Assembly: GCF_012317045.1 (NCBI RefSeq)
Contig: NZ_CP051154.1
Span: 2,666,001 to 2,730,000 of the forward strand
Origin: Leifsonia sp. PS1209
Lineage (GTDB): Bacteria > Actinomycetota > Actinomycetes > Actinomycetales > Microbacteriaceae
Length of the DNA stretch: 64,000 nucleotides
Direction: 5' to 3'
Shown: positions 26,856 to 34,266 of the stretch, one piece after another
Numbering within the stretch: position 1 is the first letter of the stretch
Layout: each line of letters starts with the position of its first letter
The notes under the pieces: model-generated
Database searches by the model: none
Told to the model about the DNA's origin: nothing
The model's input: the letters and a program-made list of their open reading frames with translations, nothing else
Translations under genes and position numbers: made by a program

Positions 26856-27437
26856 TCAGCGAGCGGTGTGGAACCGGAGCTGAGCGGCGGTGAGACCATC
26901 CGCCGCGATCTGCTCGACCGCGTCCGCCGCATCGGCGACGAGATTCGGGAGTGTCTTCCTCTCGGTGCTGCTGAAGCCTTTGAGGACGTGATCGGCGGCC
27001 GCGGACGAGCCTGGCGGGCGGCCGACGCCGACGCGCACGCGCGTGAAGTCGCCCGTGCCGATGGCGGAGATGACGTCGCGGACGCCGTTGTGGCCGCCGT
27101 GCCCTCCGCCGAACTTGAGCTTGAGGGTGTCGAACGGGATGTCGAGCTCGTCGTGGACGACGATCAGCTGCGACGGTTCGAGGGAGTAGAAGCGCAGCAA
27201 CTGCGCGACCGGCCCGCCGGACACGTTCATGAACGTGTTCGGCTTGGCCAGGATGTACCGCGGTCCGCCGGGGGCGATGCGCCCCTCGGCGACCGTGGCG
27301 TTCGTCTTGTGCGACTTGAAGGTGAGACGGCCGCGCTCGGCGAGCTCGTCCAGCACCATCTGCCCCACGTTGTGACGCGTGGCGGCGTAGCCGGGCCCGG
27401 GGTTACCGAGCCCGACTACGAGCCAGGGTGAATCCAT
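26856..27437 (-). CDS. pth: Peptidyl-tRNA hydrolase
   Basis: The 193-residue enzyme frees tRNA from peptidyl-tRNA dropped by ribosomes. The N-terminal VVGLGNPGPGYAATRHNVG includes Asn12 and catalytic His22. NTFMNVSGGPV, VVHDELDIPF and GGGHGGHNGVRD are the other substrate-binding blocks. It lies eight bases downstream of rplY on the same strand, the classic rplY-pth pair. Length is normal. Confidence 0.96.
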   Translation of the reverse strand: MDSPWLVVGLGNPGPGYAATRHNVGQMVLDELAERGRLTFKSHKTNATVAEGRIAPGGPRYILAKPNTFMNVSGGPVAQLLRFYSLEPSQLIVVHDELDIPFDTLKLKFGGGHGGHNGVRDVISAIGTGDFTRVRVGVGRPPGSSAAADHVLKGFSSTERKTLPNLVADAADAVEQIAADGLTAAQLRFHTAR

Positions 27438-27445
27438 CGAGCTGG

Positions 27446-28078
27446 TTACTCGGCGTCCGACTCGGCAGCGGCAGCGGCCGATGCGGCGGAAGCGGCCTCT
27501 GCGACAGCGGCGTCGGCCTCTTCGTCCGCACGCGAGGACGCGGGGACGATGACGTTGAGGATGAGCAGCTCGGGGTCTTCCGCCAGAGCGGCGCCCTTCG
27601 GGAGGACGAAGTCCTTCGCGTGGAACTGGGTGCCCTCTTCCGCGTCGGTGACATCGAGGACGATGCGCTCCGGGATGTGGGTCGCTTCGACCTCGAGGCG
27701 GAGCGTCGGGACGTCGAGCATCGCGATGGTGCCCGGGTAGGTGTCGCCCTCGACGTGCACGGGGACCTCAACGGAGACCTTCTCGCCGCTGCGGATGACG
27801 ATGAGGTCGAGGTGCTCGATGATCTGCAGCACCGGGTCCTTCTGAACGTCCTTGACGAGGACGAGCTGGCTCTTGCCGGCGATGTCGAGGTCGAGGACCG
27901 CGTTCGCCTTGCGGAGCAGGAGGCCGACCTGGTGGGCCGGGACCGTCACGTGGATGGGGTCGGTGCCGTGTCCGTAGACGACGGCGGGGATCTTGCCTGC
28001 CGCGCGGATCTTGCGCGCAGCGCCCTTGCCGAAGCTCTCGCGTGCCTCGGTAACGACCTTGTTGGACTCGTCAGCCAT
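27446..28078 (-). CDS. rplY: Ribosomal protein L25/CTC (long form)
   Basis: The 210-residue protein binds 5S rRNA in the large subunit. The N-terminal L25 domain (about 1-95) includes RKIRAAGKIPAVVYG, and the C-terminal CTC/TL5 domain (about 96-190) includes GDTYPGTIAMLDVPTLRLEV and HIPERIVLDV. It ends in an Ala/Glu/Ser-rich tail usual in actinobacteria. AAGGAGAC precedes the ATG. The leader holds two hairpins close to the ribosome site, which might allow control of translation. Confidence 0.95.
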   Translation of the reverse strand: MADESNKVVTEARESFGKGAARKIRAAGKIPAVVYGHGTDPIHVTVPAHQVGLLLRKANAVLDLDIAGKSQLVLVKDVQKDPVLQIIEHLDLIVIRSGEKVSVEVPVHVEGDTYPGTIAMLDVPTLRLEVEATHIPERIVLDVTDAEEGTQFHAKDFVLPKGAALAEDPELLILNVIVPASSRADEEADAAVAEAASAASAAAAAESDAE

Positions 28079-28090
28079 GATTGTCTCCTT

Positions 28091-28127
28091 GCCGGCGGGG
28101 GCCGGCTGTCGGGCGAGCGCTGCTCGC
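28091..28127 (-). promoter_or_regulatory. Two small hairpins in the rplY leader
   Basis: GCCGGC repeats on either side of four bases (28091-28106), and GCGAGC with GCTCGC (28113-28127) forms a second hairpin. Both lie within about 50 bases of the rplY start, with the first almost touching the AAGGAG site. A role in autoregulation is possible but not shown by the sequence. Confidence 0.35.
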
Positions 28128-28347
28128 AGTGTCTGGTTGTGTTCGACTCGAACGCATCGATCTGATGAAAGACGTGTGAGGAAAGACTGCGAAGCCCTGC
28201 TCCACCGCGTCGATTACGGACTGCGCGCGTGACCGCGTGCATCCCTCGCCGAAGTTCAATCAGCAAGTCTAGCCGATCGCGGGGTGGTGGCGGCACACGG
28301 CCGCCGTATGCGATATTGATGCTTTATCAGGGACCAGGGGGACGTGG

Positions 28348-29007
28348 ATGCGCGCGACAGGATTCGGCACGGCCGCGGCGGCTGCCGCCGTCGTCCTCGC
28401 CGCACTCACCGGATGCACGCCCGCCTCCGACACCGCGAAGACCTCCTCCCCTGCCTCGCCGACCAGGCCTGCGCCCCAGAAGACCGCGAGCGCCATCCCG
28501 GTCGACCCGGCGAACGTGTCGGCCTGGCTCGTCACCTGGGCGGGGATGGGCCCGCTCACCATCGGCGCGGACGTGAAGGCGCAGACGTCCGCGGTCCCGG
28601 GATTCTCGAAGAGCATCGACGAAGACGGCTGCATCGGCTACGAACTCGAGACGAAGCAGTCCGGCTCGACGCCGGACGGCGCCCAGCCGACGGTGACCGC
28701 CGTCGCGCGGGACGGCAGCGCGACGACCGCGGTGCGCATCCGGGTGGCTGACGCCTCTGGTCTCGACCAGGCGGTGTCCCCGACGCCGAAGACCAGCGCG
28801 GGCATCGGCCTCGGTTCGACCCTGGATGCGCTGCGAGCGGCATACCCGGACCTCGAACGCAGCAACAGCGTCTCCGGAGGGCAGCGGGCGTACGCGCTCG
28901 GCGACGGAAACGGCCGGTACGTCGATTTCGTGGTCAACGGCGACGATGTCGTCACGGCCATCGTGGTGGGCGGGGACGACAGCGTCTCGTCCGACCTCTG
29001 CGACTGA
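28348..29007 (+). CDS. Secreted lipoprotein of unknown function
   Basis: The 219-residue product has a lipoprotein signal ending LAALTGC (Cys23), then a Ser/Thr/Pro/Lys-rich linker (about 24-50) and a folded domain of about 165 residues. The domain has two similar-looking halves with the phrases IGADVKAQTSAVPGFSK and IGLGSTLDALRAAYPDLER, a pattern of repeated small domains that recognise surface ligands. One cysteine (DEDGCIGYEL) and a terminal LCD may form a disulfide. No family is named with confidence. AGGGGGA precedes the ATG. Confidence 0.75.
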   Translation: MRATGFGTAAAAAAVVLAALTGCTPASDTAKTSSPASPTRPAPQKTASAIPVDPANVSAWLVTWAGMGPLTIGADVKAQTSAVPGFSKSIDEDGCIGYELETKQSGSTPDGAQPTVTAVARDGSATTAVRIRVADASGLDQAVSPTPKTSAGIGLGSTLDALRAAYPDLERSNSVSGGQRAYALGDGNGRYVDFVVNGDDVVTAIVVGGDDSVSSDLCD

Positions 29008-29196
29008 GCACTCCGGCTGACCTCCGCAGCGCGGAGCTTGGTAGGCTGGTCAAGTCTGCTCGACGCACGCCACCAGCGCCAGTCGGAGCGCGAACGATGG
29101 TCTCCGGTCCGGATCTGGACGTTTCGGCCGCACGCGATCTCGCGTCCCCCCTCTCACACTCAAGGCGGCCGTCCGCCGCATCCGAAGGAGCGTTCT

Positions 29197-30648
29197 GTGT
29201 CCAACGAAGCATCAGCCAACATCGGTGTCGTGGGTCTGGCGGTGATGGGCTCGAACCTGGCCCGCAACCTCGCCTCCCGTGAAGGCAACACGGTCGCCGT
29301 GTTCAACCGCACGTACGCGCGCACCGACGAGCTCATCACCGAGCATCCCGAAGCCGGGTTCGTCGCGTCGGAGAGCATCGACGACTTCGTGGCGTCGCTG
29401 GCGAAGCCGCGCACCGCGATCATCATGGTGCAGGCCGGTAAGGGCACGGACGCCGTGATCGACCAGCTGGTGGAGCGGTTCGAGCCGGGCGACATCATCG
29501 TCGACGGTGGCAACGCGAACTTCCAGGACACCATCGAGCGGGAGAAGCGCATCTCCCCCACGGGCATCCACTTCGTCGGCACCGGCATCTCCGGCGGCGA
29601 GGAGGGCGCGCTGAAGGGCCCGTCGATCATGCCGGGCGGTTCGGAGGAGTCCTACAAGACGCTCGGGCCGATCCTCGCCTCGATCGCCGCGGTCGCCGAG
29701 GGCGAGCCCTGCGTCACGCACGTCGGCACCGACGGAGCAGGCCACTTCGTGAAGATGATCCACAACGGCATCGAGTACGCCGACATGCAGCTCATCGCCG
29801 AGGCGTACGACCTGCTGCGCACCGTCGGCGGCCTGGAGCCCGCCGCGATCGCCGACGTGTTCACCGAGTGGAACAAGGGCTACCTCGAGTCCTACCTGAT
29901 CGAGATCACCGCCGAGGTGCTCCGCCAGGTGGATGCGGAGACCGGCAAGCCGTTCGTCGACATCGTCCTCGACCAGGCCGGGTCGAAGGGCACCGGCGTC
30001 TGGACCGTGCAGAACGCCCTGGACCTCGGCGTCCCGGTCGGCGGCATCGCGGAAGCCGTGTTCGCCCGCGCCGTGTCGTCCAAGCCGGCCCAGCGCGCCG
30101 CCGTGCAGTCCGTCGTGACCTCGCGTCCCGAGGTGCAGACGGTGGACGCGTCGTTCGCGGACGACGTCTCGAAGGCGCTCTACGCCTCCAAGGTCGTCGC
30201 ATACGCGCAGGGCTTCGACGCGATCATCGCCGGCGCCGAGAAGTACGGCTGGAACATCAACAAGGACAAGATCGCCAAGATCTGGCGCGGCGGCTGCATC
30301 ATCCGCGCCCAGTTCCTCAACCGCATCGCCGACGCGTACGACGAGAACCCGGACATCGCTACGCTCCTCGAGGCCCCGTACTTCGCCGACGCCGTCGCCG
30401 AGGGCGAGGCGGCCTGGCGCCGCGTCGTCGCCACCGCAGCCCTCTCCGGAGTGCCGATCCCCGGCTTCGGCGCGGCGCTCTCGTACTACGACTCGCTCGC
30501 GGTGAAGCGCCTGCCCGCCGCCCTGGTCCAGGGCCAGCGCGACTTCTTCGGCGCCCACACCTACAAGCGCGTCGACAAGGACGGCACCTTCCACACCCTG
30601 TGGTCCGGCGACCGCACCGAGATCGAGACCGAGGGCTCCAGCCACTGA
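29197..30648 (+). CDS. gnd: 6-phosphogluconate dehydrogenase (decarboxylating)
   Basis: The 483-residue enzyme makes ribulose 5-phosphate, CO2 and NADPH in the pentose phosphate pathway. The N-terminal GLAVMGSNLARNLA binds NADP. IIVDGGNANFQDT, GISGGEEGALKGPSIMPGG, catalytic HNGIEYADMQLIAEAY and DQAGSKGTGVWT follow in order. Length is that of the long tetradomain-type bacterial form. GTG at 29197 is the start because GAAGGAG (29184-29190) lies six bases before it; the frame is open upstream without conserved residues. Confidence 0.97.
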   Translation: MSNEASANIGVVGLAVMGSNLARNLASREGNTVAVFNRTYARTDELITEHPEAGFVASESIDDFVASLAKPRTAIIMVQAGKGTDAVIDQLVERFEPGDIIVDGGNANFQDTIEREKRISPTGIHFVGTGISGGEEGALKGPSIMPGGSEESYKTLGPILASIAAVAEGEPCVTHVGTDGAGHFVKMIHNGIEYADMQLIAEAYDLLRTVGGLEPAAIADVFTEWNKGYLESYLIEITAEVLRQVDAETGKPFVDIVLDQAGSKGTGVWTVQNALDLGVPVGGIAEAVFARAVSSKPAQRAAVQSVVTSRPEVQTVDASFADDVSKALYASKVVAYAQGFDAIIAGAEKYGWNINKDKIAKIWRGGCIIRAQFLNRIADAYDENPDIATLLEAPYFADAVAEGEAAWRRVVATAALSGVPIPGFGAALSYYDSLAVKRLPAALVQGQRDFFGAHTYKRVDKDGTFHTLWSGDRTEIETEGSSH

Positions 30649-30684
30649 CCCCTCCCTGGCTCACCAGCGAGTGATCGAGGCCGG

Positions 30685-30708
30685 ACGCGGGTTGCGGTTC
30701 GCCCGCGT
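30685..30708 (+). terminator. Possible weak terminator after gnd
   Basis: ACGCGGG (30685-30691) pairs with CCCGCGT (30702-30708) across a ten-base loop between gnd and the next gene. There is only a short T pair after it, so termination would be weak. Confidence 0.35.
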
Positions 30709-30726
30709 TCGGCTGAGACTCGGAGG

Positions 30727-31077
30727 GTGACGTTTGACGAGCATCCCGAGCTGGTGGGCTACGAGCCGGAGGACGAGCGGCCGCTACGCGGGCGCCGTGC
30801 GATGATCGCCACGCGCATCGTGGTGGTCGTCGGGCTCGTGGCGCTGGTGCTGCCCGGCGTACTCGTCACCATCAGCATCGCGACCGAGACCGCCACGCAG
30901 ACCTGTGCCGTGTACGTCGGCCGCTACGAGCCGGATGCGCGGAGCTCGTCAGCGCGCTTCGAATTGTTCGCGCCTGCCGGCCCTGGCTGGCAGTGCTACG
31001 CGCTCAACACCGAGGGGGATGCCACGTTCGTGGCTCCCCTCGGGCTGATCCCGTCGACCCCGCACGCGCTTCCCTAG
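30727..31077 (+). CDS. Single-pass membrane protein, function unknown
   Basis: The 116-residue product has an acidic cytosolic N-terminus, one transmembrane helix (about 30-52, IVVVVGLVALVLPGVLVTISI) and an extracytoplasmic domain of about 60 residues with two cysteines (near 60 and 92) that could form a disulfide. No family is recognised. GGAGG sits right before the GTG start. It follows gnd by 78 bases and converges with prs. Confidence 0.65.
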   Translation: MTFDEHPELVGYEPEDERPLRGRRAMIATRIVVVVGLVALVLPGVLVTISIATETATQTCAVYVGRYEPDARSSSARFELFAPAGPGWQCYALNTEGDATFVAPLGLIPSTPHALP

Positions 31078-31108
31078 GAAACACTCGCAGGGGGCGGAGA
31101 ACTGTTGG

Positions 31109-32086
31109 CTAGGCCGCCCCGTCGAACATCGAGGTGACGGAGCCGTCGGTGAAGACCTGCTGGATCGCGTTCGCCAGGAGCGGGGCGATGGGCAGGATGG
31201 TGAGCTTGTCCCAGCGCTTGTGCTCGGGGAGCGGGAGCGTGTCCGTGACGACGACCGAGTCGATCGCGTCGCTCTGCAGCAGCTCGACGGCCGGGTCGCT
31301 GAACACGGCGTGGGTGGCGGCGACGACGACGCCGATCGCGCCGTTCGCCTTGAGCGCCTCCGCGGCCTTGACGATGGTGCGGCCGGTGTCGATCAGGTCG
31401 TCCACCAGCAGGCACACGCGGCCCTCGACAGCACCGACGATCTCGTGCACGGAGACCTGGTTGGGCACCAGCGGGTCGCGGCGCTTGTGGATGATCGCGA
31501 GCGGCACACCGAGCTTGTCGCTCCAGATGTCGGCGACGCGCACGCGGCCCATGTCCGGGGAGACCACCGTGGTGACCGCGGGGTCGAGCTCGCGCTTCAT
31601 GTGCTCGAGCAGCACGGGCATGGCGAAGAGGTGGTCGACGGGGCCGTCGAAGAAGCCCTGGATCTGCGCGGCGTGCAGGTCGACCGACATGATGCGGTCG
31701 GCTCCCGCGGCCTTGAACAGGTCGGCGACGAGGCGGGCGGAGATCGGCTCGCGGCCGCGGCCCTTCTTGTCCTGGCGGGCGTACGGGTAGAACGGGGCGA
31801 CGACGGTGATGCGCTTCGCGGAGGCCCGCTTGAGCGCATCCACCATGATCAGCTGCTCCATGAGCCACTCGTTGATCGGCGAGGTGTGCGACTGGATGAC
31901 GAATGCGTCCGAGCCGCGCACGCTCTCATCGAAGCGCGCGTAGATCTCGCCGTTGGCGAAGGTGCGTGCGTCGGTGGGGACGAGGTCGCTGCCCAGGCAC
32001 TCCGCGATCTCTTCTGCAAGCTGGGGATGCGCCCGCCCAGAAATCAGAACTAGTCGCTTCTGGCCGGTGGTGGTGATCCCTGACAC
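31109..32086 (-). CDS. prs: Ribose-phosphate pyrophosphokinase (PRPP synthetase)
   Basis: The 325-residue enzyme makes PRPP for nucleotide, His and Trp synthesis. It has GRAHPQLAEEIAECLG near the start, FPYARQDKKGRGREPISARL-type ATP loop (written here FYPYARQDKKGRGREPI), metal-binding VDLHAAQIQGFF and the PRPP loop CLLVDDLIDTGRTI. GTG at 32086 directly follows the glmU stop codon with no gap, so the two are translated as one operon. Length is normal. Confidence 0.96.
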   Translation of the reverse strand: MSGITTTGQKRLVLISGRAHPQLAEEIAECLGSDLVPTDARTFANGEIYARFDESVRGSDAFVIQSHTSPINEWLMEQLIMVDALKRASAKRITVVAPFYPYARQDKKGRGREPISARLVADLFKAAGADRIMSVDLHAAQIQGFFDGPVDHLFAMPVLLEHMKRELDPAVTTVVSPDMGRVRVADIWSDKLGVPLAIIHKRRDPLVPNQVSVHEIVGAVEGRVCLLVDDLIDTGRTIVKAAEALKANGAIGVVVAATHAVFSDPAVELLQSDAIDSVVVTDTLPLPEHKRWDKLTILPIAPLLANAIQQVFTDGSVTSMFDGAA

Positions 32087-33511
32087 TTACTCTCCGCTCT
32101 CTTCCGCAGCTGTGGCGGCGTCGGTGCCCGGCCGCTTCTGCGCGACCCAACCTTCGATGTTGCGTTGCGGAGCCACCGTGAGGGCGAGCGCTCCAGCAGG
32201 TACGTCCTTGCGGACGATGGTTCCCGCTCCCGTGTACGCTCCGTCACCCATCCTAACGGGCGCGACGAACACCGTGTTCGTGCTGGCACGAACGTGCGAG
32301 CCGATCTCGGTGCGGTGCTTGTTGACCCCGTCGTAGTTGGCGGTGATGACGCCGGCGCCCAGGTTCGACTTCTCGCCGACCGTCGCATCCCCCACGTAGT
32401 TGAAGTGGGCGAGCTTGGTGCCTGCGCCGATGACGGCGTTCTTGGTCTCGACGAAGGTGCCGATCTTGCCGTCGGCGCCGAGGATGGTGCCCGGGCGCAG
32501 GTAGGCGAACGGACCGACCGTCGCGCCCGCGCCGATCACGGCGAGTGTGCCGTCCGTGCGCTTCACGGTCGCGTTCTCGCCGACCTCGCAGTCGAGCAGC
32601 GTGGTGTCCGGGCCGACGACGGCGCCGGTCTCCACCACGGTCGCGCCGCGCAGCTGGGTTCCCGGCAAGATGGTGACGTCGGGGGCGAGCCGGGTCTTCA
32701 CGTCGATCCAGGTGGTCGCCGGGTCCTGGATGGTGACCCCGGCCAGCTGCCAGGTGCGCACGATCAGGGCGTTCAGCTTGGCGGCGGCCTCGCTGAGCTG
32801 GGCGCGGTCGTTGATGCCCTCGACCAGCCACGACTCGGAGACGGGGAGCGCATCCACGTCGAAGCCCGCGTTCCGCAGCAGCCCGATGACGTCGGTGAGG
32901 TACTTCTCGCCCTGCGCGTTGTCCGTGGTCAACGCGGCGAGCTGGTCGCGCAGCTGAGACAGGCCGAAGAGGTAGATGCCTGCGTTGATCTCGCCGATCT
33001 CGCGCTCGGACTCCGTCGCGTCCTTGTGCTCGACGATGCGGTCGAGGTGACCGCTCTCTGTGCGCACGATGCGGCCGTATCCGGTGGCGTCCGCGGGGAA
33101 CGACGACAGGATGGTCGCTGCCGCTCCTCCGGCCCGGTGCTTCTCGATCAGCTCGCGCAGCGTGCCGGCATCGAGCAAGGGGACGTCTCCGTTGACCACG
33201 AGCACGTCACCCGAGAAGTCGGCGGGGAGGGCCTCGACGGCCAGCTCGACGGCGCGGCCGGTGCCCGGCACGTCGTCCTGGTCGACGATCACGCTCTCCG
33301 GCAGGTCGACGGAGATGACCTCGACGAGACGGTCGCGCTCGTGCCGCACGACGGAGACGACGTGCGCGGCGTCGAGCTGCTTCGCCGTGGCGAGGACGTG
33401 CCCGATGATCGGCAGGCCGGCCAGTGGATGCAGGAGCTTGGGGGTGGCGGACTTCATCCGCGTCCCCTGTCCTGCCGCGAGCACGACGATGGCAAGATTC
33501 TGGTCGGTCAT
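32087..33511 (-). CDS. glmU: Bifunctional UDP-N-acetylglucosamine pyrophosphorylase / glucosamine-1-phosphate acetyltransferase
   Basis: The 474-residue enzyme makes UDP-GlcNAc for peptidoglycan. The uridyltransferase half (about 1-235) has LAAGQGTRMKSATPK, VVNGDVPLL and TGYGRIVR. The acetyltransferase half is a left-handed beta helix of hexapeptide repeats with GPFAYLRPGT, GTFVETKNAVIG, LAHFNYVGDA and NYDGVNKHRTEIG. It ends in an acidic/Ala tail. GGAG lies upstream of the ATG at 33511; the longer open frame runs through the tRNA gene and is not used. Operon: tRNA-Gln, glmU, prs. Confidence 0.97.
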   Translation of the reverse strand: MTDQNLAIVVLAAGQGTRMKSATPKLLHPLAGLPIIGHVLATAKQLDAAHVVSVVRHERDRLVEVISVDLPESVIVDQDDVPGTGRAVELAVEALPADFSGDVLVVNGDVPLLDAGTLRELIEKHRAGGAAATILSSFPADATGYGRIVRTESGHLDRIVEHKDATESEREIGEINAGIYLFGLSQLRDQLAALTTDNAQGEKYLTDVIGLLRNAGFDVDALPVSESWLVEGINDRAQLSEAAAKLNALIVRTWQLAGVTIQDPATTWIDVKTRLAPDVTILPGTQLRGATVVETGAVVGPDTTLLDCEVGENATVKRTDGTLAVIGAGATVGPFAYLRPGTILGADGKIGTFVETKNAVIGAGTKLAHFNYVGDATVGEKSNLGAGVITANYDGVNKHRTEIGSHVRASTNTVFVAPVRMGDGAYTGAGTIVRKDVPAGALALTVAPQRNIEGWVAQKRPGTDAATAAEESGE

Positions 33512-33542
33512 ATCACTCCAGGGGATCGGACGATCGGTTCCG

Positions 33543-33614
33543 CTCCGCCTCCAGGATTCGAACCTAGACCTAACAGCTCCAAAGGCTGTCGTGCTGCCAT
33601 TACACCAAGGCGGA
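33543..33614 (-). tRNA. tRNA-Gln (anticodon UUG)
   Basis: The cloverleaf is complete on the minus strand: acceptor arms 33608-33614 and 33544-33550 pair fully, the anticodon loop reads CTTTGGA with anticodon TTG, the T loop reads TTCGAAT, and the discriminator is G at 33543. No CCA is encoded. It lies 31 bases upstream of glmU and may share its transcript. Confidence 0.97.
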
Positions 33615-33681
33615 CCGCGCTGTGCGCACAACACAGTTTGCCAGACCATCGAGCGACCGCCCGACGAAATAGCATGGGGAG

Positions 33682-34200
33682 ATGCCTGATCCACGGACGC
33701 CTGACGCACGCGACGAAGTCGACCGCATCGTTGACTCCTGGCTGCGCGAACGTCCGGACCTGGACTTCTCGCCGCTGCAGGTGCTCTCCCGCGTCGCCCG
33801 GCTGTCCCGCCACCTGGACAGGGCCCGCCGCACCGCGTTCGACCGCTCCGACCTGGAGTCGTGGGAGTTCGACGTGCTCGCGGCGCTCCGCCGTGCCGGC
33901 GCGCCGTACCAGTTGAGCCCGAAGGCGCTGCTGCAGCAGACGCTCGTGTCGAGCGGCACCATGACGAACCGCATCGACAGGCTCGTCTCCCGCGAGCTCG
34001 TCGAGCGGCGCACCGATCCCAACGACGGCCGCGGCATCCTGGTGCAGATGACGGCGCAGGGCCTCACCAGGGTGGATGCGGCGATCACCCGCCTCGTAGA
34101 CGCCGAGTCGGACATCCTGGTCGGCCTCTCCCCCACCGAGCAGGAACGGCTCGCCTCGCTGCTGCGCAAACTCTCCCTCGGCTTCGACGAAGAATCCTGA
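33682..34200 (+). CDS. MarR-family transcriptional regulator
   Basis: The 172-residue protein has an N-terminal helix pair (VDSWLRERPDLDFSPLQVLSRVARLSRHLDR), then the winged helix: LSPKALLQQTLVSSGTMTNRIDRL as the helix-turn-helix and RRTDPNDGRGILVQMTAQG as the wing. The long N-terminal extension is typical of the MarR subgroup with DLDFSP. TAGCAT (33670-33675) six bases before the ATG predicts a leaderless transcript. No efflux gene is adjacent, so the target is unknown; the next gene is the teichoic-type transferase. Confidence 0.9.
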   Translation: MPDPRTPDARDEVDRIVDSWLRERPDLDFSPLQVLSRVARLSRHLDRARRTAFDRSDLESWEFDVLAALRRAGAPYQLSPKALLQQTLVSSGTMTNRIDRLVSRELVERRTDPNDGRGILVQMTAQGLTRVDAAITRLVDAESDILVGLSPTEQERLASLLRKLSLGFDEES

Positions 34201-34266
34201 TATCCAGAGCGGACGCATCGGCCGCTCTCAGGAGACTGTTATGCCTCTCTCATAAAATCGGGGGCG

